Of a stretch of 52,967 nt of DNA, positions 17,100-23,108 are shown piece by piece; the first letter of the stretch is position 1, and the number at the start of each line of letters is the position of its first letter. The translations under genes were made by a program, and so were the position numbers. The DNA comes from Schwartzia sp. (in: firmicutes) (GTDB taxonomy: Bacteria > Bacillota > Negativicutes > Selenomonadales > Selenomonadaceae), in contig JAFNYY010000042.1 of assembly GCA_017383125.1 (NCBI GenBank), positions 1 to 52,967 on the forward strand, given 5' to 3'. Below the pieces are notes generated by a model, which worked only from the letters and a program-made list of their open reading frames with translations, had not been told where the DNA came from and did not search any database.

Positions 17100-18347
17100 A
17101 TGAAGCAGCGTAACTCATGGCGAAAGAATGTGTACATTCTGGCGGTCTGCAATTCTTTTACTGCCGCCAGCTATACGATGATAGTACCGTTTCTGCCGCT
17201 TTATCTCATGGAGCTTGGGGCCGATGAATCAGATGTAGCGGTTTACTCGGGCTTCGTCTACGCTGTGACATTTCTTATCGCCGCCATCATGGCACCGTTC
17301 TGGGGGAAACTGGCTGACGCCCGCGGTAAAAAAATAATGGGAATGCGGGCCGTTGTTATGCTGGCAATCACTTACCTGGTGGGAGGCTTCGTATCATCTC
17401 CTGAGGGATTGTTTGGGATGCGTATCATACAGGGCTTTGCCAATGGCTTTATGCCGATGGCAATGACCATGGGGTCGTGTTTTTCACCGCAGAAGGAAAT
17501 TGGCTACGGTCTGGGCATTATTCATTCAGGGGTGATTTTCGGTTCGGTTGTGGGGCCTCTTATCGGTGGTCTGGTATCCCATCTGGTGGGGATGCGAAAC
17601 AGCTTCTATGTTGCCGGCGGAGCATTGGTATTCCTCAGCTTCCTTTACTGGTTCCTTATGGATGAGCCGCCTACGGCGGAAGAGAGAGCTGTCAGAGATG
17701 GTGAACCCTTGCCCAATCCGGAAGACCTGCAGGGGAAGACAGGAACGAAGAAGACTGGTATAATAGAGGATATTACCTACGCCTTTGGAAATAAACGATT
17801 GATGGCAATCCTCTTTATTATCTTCAGTACCAATCTGGCCAATTATACTCTCCAGCCGGTAATAGCACTGCATGTCGGCACTTTATTGGGCTCTAAAGAG
17901 GATGTATCTCTTATTTCCGGATTTGTTTTTGGACTTGGCGGATTGTCCGGAGCTATTGCCGCGGCTAATTGGGGCAAGTTTGGACAGCGCAGGGGCTTCT
18001 TTCGGGCACTTGCCTATGCTTTCGGTGGTGCCGGCATCTTTACGGTGGCTCAGTTTTTTGCTCCGGATGTATATGTGTTTGGAGCATTGCAGTTCCTTTT
18101 CGGACTGTTCTTTATGGGGGCAAATCCGGCATCGGCTTCGCTTCTGGCCCAGTCAGCTCCGGCAGAATTTCAGGGCAGAGCCTTCGGCCTGTCGTCTACG
18201 GCAAATCAGCTCGGCGGTATGGTTGGCCCGCTTCTTGCGGGATTTGTTGCCGTCGGTGTAGGTGTAGCACCGTTATTTATCTTCACAGGAACCGCGCTCC
18301 TGCTTTACGGAGCCGTTATGTGGCATTATCGAGAGAAGGAGCAGTAA
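17100..18347 (+). CDS. MFS transporter (12-TM, multidrug/sugar efflux type)
   Basis: 415 residues with two six-helix halves separated by a ~40-residue hydrophilic loop (about 190-230, rich in E, P and K). The loop-2/3 signature is FWGKLADARGKKIMG. GIIHSGVIFGSVVGPLIGG in helix 5 resembles motif C of drug-proton antiporters. The sequence suggests proton-driven export, but the substrate cannot be read. GGGAG upstream supports the ATG. A small membrane protein gene starts 2 bases after the stop. Confidence 0.9.
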   Translation: MKQRNSWRKNVYILAVCNSFTAASYTMIVPFLPLYLMELGADESDVAVYSGFVYAVTFLIAAIMAPFWGKLADARGKKIMGMRAVVMLAITYLVGGFVSSPEGLFGMRIIQGFANGFMPMAMTMGSCFSPQKEIGYGLGIIHSGVIFGSVVGPLIGGLVSHLVGMRNSFYVAGGALVFLSFLYWFLMDEPPTAEERAVRDGEPLPNPEDLQGKTGTKKTGIIEDITYAFGNKRLMAILFIIFSTNLANYTLQPVIALHVGTLLGSKEDVSLISGFVFGLGGLSGAIAAANWGKFGQRRGFFRALAYAFGGAGIFTVAQFFAPDVYVFGALQFLFGLFFMGANPASASLLAQSAPAEFQGRAFGLSSTANQLGGMVGPLLAGFVAVGVGVAPLFIFTGTALLLYGAVMWHYREKEQ

Positions 18348-18349
18348 AA

Positions 18350-18556
18350 ATGAACGAGACAATGATTCTGTATTGTGTTGCTGCAGTTATGTCGACCCTT
18401 GGCGGAATAGTTCTCTTTAAAGAGGCTCGCAAGCGGAAAAAAGCAATAGCCGAGGCTGAGGCGGAGTTCAAGGCCGAAGATGAGGCAGCAAAGCTGGCAA
18501 AGGAACAGCCCAGGGAGAAGAAAAAGCGGCCTAAGAGCCACGGAAAACGCCACTGA
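18350..18556 (+). CDS. Small single-span membrane protein with basic tail
   Basis: 68 residues. The ATG at 18350 is preceded by GAAGGAG at the very end of the transporter gene. Residues 4-23 are hydrophobic. The rest is a charged helix (KAIAEAEAEFKAEDEAAK) and a Lys/Arg/His-rich end. The tail should face the cytoplasm. The tight link to the MFS gene suggests an accessory subunit or stabiliser, but there is no direct evidence. Not recognised as a named family. Confidence 0.7.
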   Translation: MNETMILYCVAAVMSTLGGIVLFKEARKRKKAIAEAEAEFKAEDEAAKLAKEQPREKKKRPKSHGKRH

Positions 18557-18635
18557 ATGTGTGCAGCAGGGATATGAAAAAGATAAATGTTGTTTCATGC
18601 ATAATTTATTTTATAAAAAATCTTTATGATTGATA

Positions 18636-18664
18636 TTGACAATAATTAATGCGTGTGCTACTAT
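18636..18664 (+). promoter_or_regulatory. Promoter of the cobalamin-riboswitch transcript
   Basis: A perfect TTGACA (18636-18641), a 17-nt spacer and TACTAT (18659-18664). The riboswitch begins about 35 nt downstream of the expected start point. Confidence 0.7.
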
Positions 18665-18704
18665 GAGCGTGTTGCAGGAAATGTAACGAAAACAGAATAC
18701 TGAG

Positions 18705-18856
18705 AGCTAGGTGTCGTAGACTTAATAGATAAGCCGGTAAAGCCGGCACGGTCCCGCCACTGTAACGAGGAGCGAATCTGCAGAGCGAAAGCAAGCCACT
18801 GTACATCGGGAAGGCGCAGGTGAGCGATGAATCGGAGTCAGGAGAACTGCCTAGCT
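18705..18856 (+). ncRNA. Cobalamin (B12) riboswitch aptamer
   Basis: The conserved core is plain: GGTCCCGCCACTGTAA at about 18751-18766, then AGCCACTG, GGGAAGGCG, and the B12 box AGTCAGGAGAACTGCC ending at 18851. AGCTAGG (18705-18711) pairs with CCTAGCT (18850-18856) to close the P1 stem. CGCAGGT (18815-18821) could also pair with ACCTGCG (18871-18877), linking the aptamer to the downstream region. Such RNAs usually lower expression of B12 synthesis or uptake genes when cobalamin is bound. Here no such gene follows directly; the next genes are a DnaA-N-like protein and a MutA-like protein beyond several terminators. Confidence 0.93.
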
Positions 18857-18937
18857 GACATCGTCGATTGACCTGCGAGTGATGGGTAGAGGATGCAATA
18901 ACTGAGGTGCTGTACATTGCAGCATTTTCGGTGTACA

Positions 18938-18980
18938 GCTCTTTCCCGCAGGTTTCGGCAGGGAAGGGGCCTTTTTATTT
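18938..18980 (+). terminator. Riboswitch expression-platform terminator
   Basis: A 10-bp stem (18938-18947 with 18961-18970, including two G-U pairs) is followed by CTTTTTATTT. Upstream, GCTGTACA (18909-18916) can pair with TGTACAGC (18932-18939), which shares two bases with the terminator stem. The two hairpins could therefore compete, as expected of an attenuator. Confidence 0.75.
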
Positions 18981-19069
18981 GTCGGAGAATTTCTCCATGG
19001 TTTCAGCTTCTATGGAGAAGTTATTGCTCATACATTTCATTCAGTCCTGTGTATTGCTGCAATGCAGCT

Positions 19070-19105
19070 CTCCCCGGGCTTGCCCCGGGGAGCCCTCCTC
19101 TTTTT
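19070..19105 (+). terminator. GC-rich hairpin with T-run in second unit
   Basis: A perfect 9-bp stem (19070-19078 with 19084-19092) with loop CTTGC is followed by CCCTCCTCTTTTT. The T-run begins 8 nt after the stem, so termination may be weaker than normal. Confidence 0.6.
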
Positions 19106-19208
19106 GTCAAAAGGTTTCTCCATGGTATCAGCTTCTGTGGAGAAGCATTGCTCATATTTATTTTCCTAGTGGCTACTGTGTAGCAGCCGTCGAGGATTTC
19201 CCGGTGGC

Positions 19209-19243
19209 AAAGGAATCGTCAGCTGGCGCTTCCTTAATTTTTT
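19209..19243 (+). terminator. Terminator closing the riboswitch region
   Basis: AAGGAA pairs with TTCCTT around an inner CG/CG step with one mismatch, and TAATTTTTT follows. It would end any RNA that reads through the two upstream units. Confidence 0.55.
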
Positions 19244-19266
19244 CCAACAAACGCTGAAAAGCGTGT

Positions 19267-19272
19267 TATAAT
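19267..19272 (+). promoter_or_regulatory. -10 element for the DnaA-N-like gene
   Basis: A perfect TATAAT, but no good -35 at 16-18 nt (best is TTTCCA-like). The expected start point is about 10 nt before a terminator-type hairpin. Confidence 0.45.
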
Positions 19273-19290
19273 ATGCGAAGAACTGAAAAG

Positions 19291-19320
19291 CAGCCGTTCA
19301 TTATTATCGGCTGTTTTTTT
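19291..19320 (+). terminator. Hairpin with T7 run in the leader of the DnaA-N-like gene
   Basis: CAGCCG (19291-19296) pairs with CGGCTG (19308-19313), preceded by AAAAG and followed by seven Ts. It lies between the -10 at 19267 and the coding start. It is either the terminator of upstream transcription or a leader attenuator. Confidence 0.75.
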
Positions 19321-19352
19321 GCAGATTAAAAAGGATGAAGGGTGGAACAAAA

Positions 19353-19691
19353 GTGGATAACAATAAGCAGCAGACCGCAAAATCGGTTATCAATAATGCA
19401 ACAGAAGATTGGGCACCTAACCCCCACACCAGAATGGTCAAGCTTACTCCAATCGAGGAGCGTATAAAAGAGGAACGGCCGGAGCTGTCTGAGGGAATGA
19501 CCCGTTTGCGGGAAATACTGGGCGAGGATACATATCAGAAGAGAATATCATCGCTGGTGAATATCACTCGTAGCGGAGAGACACTTATGGTCGTTACCAG
19601 CTCCTTCCTGGAGCGTTCTATGCTGGAGCGTGACTGCATTCCCGCGCTGAAGGAAGCCTTTGGTGTTTCAAAGGTTCGGGTTGTAGTCTGA
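19353..19691 (+). CDS. Small protein resembling the DnaA N-terminal domain
   Basis: 112 residues from GTG 19353, with AAGGGTGG about 7 nt upstream. An ATG at 19335 would add six residues but has AAAAAGG only one base away. The last ~65 residues follow the DnaA domain I pattern: RLREILGEDTYQKRISSL, then a beta hairpin GETLMVVTSSF, then ERDCIPALKEAFGVSKVRVVV. In DnaA this domain binds partner proteins and DnaB and does not bind DNA. The first ~50 residues are polar. There is no AAA+ or DNA-binding part. Function is unknown; it probably forms a unit with the MutA-like gene 42 bases downstream. Confidence 0.6.
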   Translation: MDNNKQQTAKSVINNATEDWAPNPHTRMVKLTPIEERIKEERPELSEGMTRLREILGEDTYQKRISSLVNITRSGETLMVVTSSFLERSMLERDCIPALKEAFGVSKVRVVV

Positions 19692-19733
19692 TTCGGTACT
19701 GCTTCGTAAATAATTTTGTGAGGTCATACAGTC

Positions 19734-21473
19734 ATGGAAAAGAAAACCGATGGATTCTCTGTAGAGGACAGCATAGTCCTGGCAGAGGTGCCGATTACCG
19801 CTGTGCTGCCGCAGGAGTTTAATGTTCAGGCAATCTGGGCTCGTGAACGGGGAGCTGCGATGATAAATTTCCGTCTGGACAGAGCTACCCGTCATGGACA
19901 GGATGCCGAGGCGCTGGACACGGATGATGTCAGACACGGAGGACTCTCCCTTTCCACTCTTGCAGATTTACACAAGGCATTCACAGCCCTGCGGCCGGAG
20001 GAACGGCCGATATTTGTGGCCGCGGGAGCAGAGGGAGCTCCTGTTTTGGGTATGTTTTCGGCATTGCTGTCAGCCAACGGTCAGGCTGACTCTGCTCTGC
20101 GAGGAACAATCGGTGCTGATCCTTTGGGCGTTTTGGCATCCGAGGGAACACTTCCCATGGATATAGATTCTCTTTACGACGAAATGGCGGCTACCGTGCT
20201 TTGGGCGGATGAGAATATGCCGGAGCTGAGAACGGTGCTTGTCGATATGGTGCCTTATCATGCGGCAGGAGCTGCAGCGGCCCGGGAGATTGGCTATGCT
20301 GCCGCAACTGTGGAAGAGTACATGAAGGAGCTGGTTAAGCGCGGGGTGCCGGTGGATATGTTTATGCGCCACCTGACAGTATCCTTCGCTGAAGGAATAG
20401 ACTCCGGTTTGGACAAGGCAAAGATTGATGCTGCGGCGGCGATTATCGGCAGAGTTGCACAGGGATGCGCCGGCGTTCAGTTTGTTGTTTTGCCCCGACA
20501 GAAAGCAATGTACCCTGCATCTATGGTTTTAGGTACGATTCGGGAGCGTGTCGTTGACGAGTATATTCTCAGCGGTATGAACGATATTTCCCGGGCGGCG
20601 GATGTTACCGGAAGTCTTACGGAAATCGGCATGGCGAATCTTGAAGCAGTGAGGGAGAGCGGTGGTATTCTCCGTCTCTTGTCGGATGGAGTCGTTCAGC
20701 AGTGTATAGCGGACGACCTCAACAAAAGACTAAACCGCTGGGCAGAGCGTCTGGATAATGCAGAGACTCCACTGGCACCGCGCCGCCGCTCAGCTTTCTA
20801 TGGTGTTGATACTCAGAGAATCCTGTGGCAGCGGGATCGTGATATAAGCGAATACCGGGCTGATATTGATGAGGCAGTGAGTGCGGCCAGCATTCTTGAA
20901 CTGGAGCATACAGAACAGAGCAGCAGCGAATTGCTAACGGCAGTGAAGAAGGCTTATCTTTCCGGTGCAACCATCGGTGATGTTGTTATTGCTCTCCATC
21001 GGGGAGAGGATGATTTCTTTATTGATTCCACGCTGCCCCGCCATAAGGCTTCGGCAGAGTTCCTGAAGCTTCGCCGCTTTGTATCCGGTTTTGTGAAGGA
21101 TTATAGCGAAAAGCCTCTGATTTATCTGGCTCGTCTGTCAGCGGAGCTGAGCCGTTGCGATAAGGGAGTAGAGACTCAGCTGGAGCGAGTAATGGCCCCT
21201 GCCGGGCTGGCTTTTGTCGGCGAGGAATTCTTCTCGGCCAAGGACGCGGCGGAGCATGCTCTGAGAAGCGGTGCACAGGTAATCGCCTTTGCAGCTTCTC
21301 CGGAGATGGAGTATGCAATAGAGGAGGCTGCCGCCGAAGTCAGAGAACAGGGCGCGGATATGTTTATCATCGGCGTAGGAAATATTGAGCGCACCGATAA
21401 TATCGACTGCGTGTTTAATTCTACCTCCTCCTGCCTGACGCTTCTCGGTTGGACAGAACGGGATGAATATTGA
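19734..21473 (+). CDS. Methylmalonyl-CoA mutase small-subunit (MutA)-like protein
   Basis: 579 residues against about 620-640 for the family. Recognisable blocks: GTIGADPLGVLASEGTLP near 125, the ADENMPELRTVLVDMVPYHAAGAAA stretch near 165, ATVEEYMKELVKRG near 190, and VSFAEGIDSGLDKAKIDAAAAIIGRVAQ near 215. The C-terminal ~100 residues are a Rossmann-like domain without the DxHxxG cobalamin motif, as expected of MutA. The DPAGGSYYVE-type block of active mutases is degenerate (AADVTGSLTEIGM). MutA supports the B12-binding MutB, which is usually the next gene; here MutB is absent and a terminator follows. It may be a divergent small subunit or a regulatory paralogue. Confidence 0.75.
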   Translation: MEKKTDGFSVEDSIVLAEVPITAVLPQEFNVQAIWARERGAAMINFRLDRATRHGQDAEALDTDDVRHGGLSLSTLADLHKAFTALRPEERPIFVAAGAEGAPVLGMFSALLSANGQADSALRGTIGADPLGVLASEGTLPMDIDSLYDEMAATVLWADENMPELRTVLVDMVPYHAAGAAAAREIGYAAATVEEYMKELVKRGVPVDMFMRHLTVSFAEGIDSGLDKAKIDAAAAIIGRVAQGCAGVQFVVLPRQKAMYPASMVLGTIRERVVDEYILSGMNDISRAADVTGSLTEIGMANLEAVRESGGILRLLSDGVVQQCIADDLNKRLNRWAERLDNAETPLAPRRRSAFYGVDTQRILWQRDRDISEYRADIDEAVSAASILELEHTEQSSSELLTAVKKAYLSGATIGDVVIALHRGEDDFFIDSTLPRHKASAEFLKLRRFVSGFVKDYSEKPLIYLARLSAELSRCDKGVETQLERVMAPAGLAFVGEEFFSAKDAAEHALRSGAQVIAFAASPEMEYAIEEAAAEVREQGADMFIIGVGNIERTDNIDCVFNSTSSCLTLLGWTERDEY

Positions 21474-21540
21474 TTTTTTCCTGTGATGGCAGATATATTG
21501 TTTGCCGTCATAGGAAATTACAAGGATATAGTGATGAAAG

Positions 21541-21580
21541 GCGGATTGAGCTGAGTTGATGTTCAATTCGCTTTTTATTT
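21541..21580 (+). terminator. Terminator after the MutA-like gene
   Basis: GCGGATTGA (21541-21549) pairs with TCAATTCGC (21563-21571), one G-U pair, followed by TTTTTATTT. Confidence 0.75.
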
Positions 21581-21583
21581 TAG

Positions 21584-21612
21584 TTGACATTTATAGAATT
21601 ATAGGGTAATAT
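21584..21612 (+). promoter_or_regulatory. Promoter of cbiK
   Basis: A perfect TTGACA (21584-21589), a 17-nt spacer and TAATAT (21607-21612). The leader to the ATG is about 105 nt. Confidence 0.75.
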
Positions 21613-21722
21613 TTATACATAACATCTATAGCATATAATCATAAATAAATTGGATTGATTATGTGCTTTGGACTGGCGTTTTATGTAGTCCAGTAAACAA
21701 GTAAGAAGGAGCGATCACTAAA

Positions 21723-22718
21723 ATGAAGGAATGGAAAAAAGCGTTGGCGATTACTATGGCATCTGTTACAATTGGCGGTTTCGGTGCAGCTGCAGAGGCT
21801 GCTGGCTATGAGCTGAATCCAGAAGTAAAGACCGCAACTCCTGCTCTTCAGCAGGCAGCGCAGATTGGCGTCCTGAAGTACACCAATCCGGATGAGGAAA
21901 TGCAGGCTAAGGCTGATAAGGATGCCATCATCGTTATGAGCTTCGGTACTACCTATAAGGAGACCCGTGAGAAGACTATCAATGCAACTGTTGAGGCAAT
22001 CAAGGCTGCAAATCCGGGCAAGAAGGTTGTAACGGCTTTCACCTCCCATATTATTATTGACCGCGTAGCCGCTAAGGAAGGCATTAAGTATCCGACTCCG
22101 GAGGAAGCCTGCCAGCAGCTGGCTGATGAAGGCTATACCCGTGTAGCAATGTGCTCCCTTGATACATTCCCGGGTATGGAGTACGCTTACAAGGTAGCTG
22201 TATTCAATCAGTACAAGAGCCTTTTCAAGAAGGCTTCCATGGCTACTCCGCTTATGTACTGGATGGGTCAGGAAGAGCAGACTGATGAGGTAGCTGAGTT
22301 CGCTGAGGCAATCAAGACCCAGTTCCCGACCATCGGCAAGAAGGACGCCGTTCTCCTGCTGGCTCATGGTACTGTACATCCTTCCAATGCATACTATTCC
22401 GTGCTTCAGTATCGCCTCGATGCTTTGAAGGCAGGCAATGTGTATGTCTATACTGTCGAGGGCTGGCCGAACCTCGAGACTGTCATTGAGCAGCTCAAGG
22501 CAAAGAAGATACAGAATGTTACCCTTCAGCCGATGATGATGGTTGCCGGCGACCATGCAAATAACGATATGGCCGGTGACGAGGATGATTCCCATAAGAG
22601 CATTCTCGAGAAGGAGGGCTTCAAGGTCAGCACTTACATTCATGGTATCGGTGAGAATGAGGCAGTCCGTGCCCTCTATGTAAAACATGCTGTCGAGGCT
22701 GTTGAAGCTTTGAAGTAA
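21723..22718 (+). CDS. cbiK: Exported CbiK-type sirohydrochlorin cobaltochelatase
   Basis: 331 residues. The first ~27 are a classic signal peptide (KK, hydrophobic core, AAAEA just before the mature protein), so it acts outside the inner membrane, like the periplasmic CbiK of Desulfovibrio. Metal ligands by family spacing are H215 (LLAHGTVHP), E246 (YTVEGWP) and H278 (VAGDHANNDMAGDE). MSFGTTYKETREKT at 72-85 is the N-terminal lobe block. CbiK inserts Co2+ into sirohydrochlorin in the anaerobic B12 route; the exported form may instead handle haem or metal. AAGGAG precedes the ATG. It has its own promoter and terminator. Confidence 0.93.
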   Translation: MKEWKKALAITMASVTIGGFGAAAEAAGYELNPEVKTATPALQQAAQIGVLKYTNPDEEMQAKADKDAIIVMSFGTTYKETREKTINATVEAIKAANPGKKVVTAFTSHIIIDRVAAKEGIKYPTPEEACQQLADEGYTRVAMCSLDTFPGMEYAYKVAVFNQYKSLFKKASMATPLMYWMGQEEQTDEVAEFAEAIKTQFPTIGKKDAVLLLAHGTVHPSNAYYSVLQYRLDALKAGNVYVYTVEGWPNLETVIEQLKAKKIQNVTLQPMMMVAGDHANNDMAGDEDDSHKSILEKEGFKVSTYIHGIGENEAVRALYVKHAVEAVEALK

Positions 22719-22762
22719 TTTGAAATCCTGAAATCGATTGTCAGGCGTACTGGCATATATTA

Positions 22763-22790
22763 AGAGCCGTGCAAACGCACGGCTCTTTTT
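22763..22790 (+). terminator. Terminator after cbiK
   Basis: A perfect 10-bp stem AGAGCCGTGC/GCACGGCTCT with loop AAAC, followed by TTTT. Confidence 0.92.
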
Positions 22791-22961
22791 GTATGTATGG
22801 GAGTCTTACAGCTTCATTGAATATGGCGGCGATGATGCAATAAGTTTTCTTTTGGAATCTGCAGGAATTTTAGTGAAATGTGTTGTATGACAATATTGTA
22901 TTGATAGATATAAGAAACGGGGGATTATAAGGTGGAAGTGAAAGACTAAAAGAAAAACTAC

Positions 22962-23066
22962 ATGGATCCTGATAAGGAGTACGACGAAATAAACGGCTAT
23001 GTTATCGGTTTGATATGCTACCCCCAAAGTAGACCATGGAAATATCCAAATCTACTTTGGGGGTAG
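22962..23066 (+). pseudogene. Possible gene remnant, 34-codon frame ending inside the palindrome
   Basis: The frame begins MDPDKEYDEINGYVIGLI. This resembles the start of the CorC/HlyC transporter-associated domain (acidic-YDT-GGYVL pattern), but only about 18 residues match and no helices or CBS domains are nearby. The last third is encoded by the palindrome. There is no Shine-Dalgarno site. It is probably a decayed fragment; chance similarity is quite possible. Confidence 0.25.
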
Positions 23067-23079
23067 CATATCATTTTTG
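23011..23079. repeat. 23-bp perfect inverted repeat with 17-nt loop
   Basis: The arms 23011-23033 and 23051-23073 are exact reverse complements, with core CTACCCCCAAAGTAGA. The loop holds CCATGG and a small TGGA/TCCA stem. TTTTTG follows on the + strand, so it could end transcription rightward. It may also stop the - strand aminotransferase message, though no T-run follows in that direction. Length and perfection exceed the other terminators in the window. Confidence 0.85.
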
Positions 23080-23108
23080 CCCGTCCCTTCTCGTCATTTA
23101 TTGCAAAG

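Larger units (their letters stand above)
18937..19160 (+). repeat. Tandem pair of structured units behind the riboswitch
   Basis: Two units lie about 125 nt apart. Each has AGCTCT, a GC-rich hairpin, a T-run ending in GTC, a second hairpin, then ATTGCTCATA. The second hairpin is 31 nt (18990-19020 and 19115-19145) with 29 of 31 bases identical. The arms TTCTCCAT and ATGGAGAA (GTGGAGAA in copy 2) pair in both, and the only stem difference is an A-to-G that keeps pairing. The first hairpins differ in sequence but keep a stem and T-run. Confidence 0.75.
18557..19352 (+). other. 796-nt gene-free region: riboswitch, tandem structured units, terminators, promoter
   Basis: No convincing protein gene. 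Short open frames at 18907-19257 and 18917-19183 run through the hairpins and repeats in different frames and lack ribosome sites. The region contains a promoter (18636), a cobalamin riboswitch (18705-18856), a terminator (18938), a second terminator-like hairpin (19070), a third (19209), a -10 element (19267) and a hairpin plus T7 run (19291). Each is listed separately. Confidence 0.7.
21474..21722 (+). other. Intergenic region: long hairpin, terminator, promoter and leader of cbiK
   Basis: Just after the MutA-like stop lies a 15-bp stem (TTTCCTGTGATGGCA with TGCCGTCATAGGAAA, wobble pairs only as differences) that has its T-run on the 5' side. A normal terminator and the cbiK promoter follow. 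The ~100-nt cbiK leader contains a small hairpin GGACT/AGTCC near 21670-21692. Confidence 0.6.
22719..23108. other. 390-nt gene-poor region between convergent cbiK and aminotransferase
   Basis: It holds the cbiK terminator, a short AT-rich stretch, a possible gene remnant at 22962 and a 23-bp palindrome. The open frame 22806-23027 on the - strand has no ribosome site or family likeness and is not called. Confidence 0.6.

Noticed and set aside
18907-19257. Short frames of 116 and 88 codons behind the riboswitch
   Set aside because: They run through terminator hairpins and both repeat copies in different frames, lack ribosome sites and look Cys/Ser/Phe-rich like translated noncoding DNA. A B12-controlled small protein is not excluded but not supported.
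22806-23027. 73-codon - strand frame in the cbiK-aminotransferase gap
   Set aside because: No ribosome site, no family likeness, and it overlaps the palindrome.
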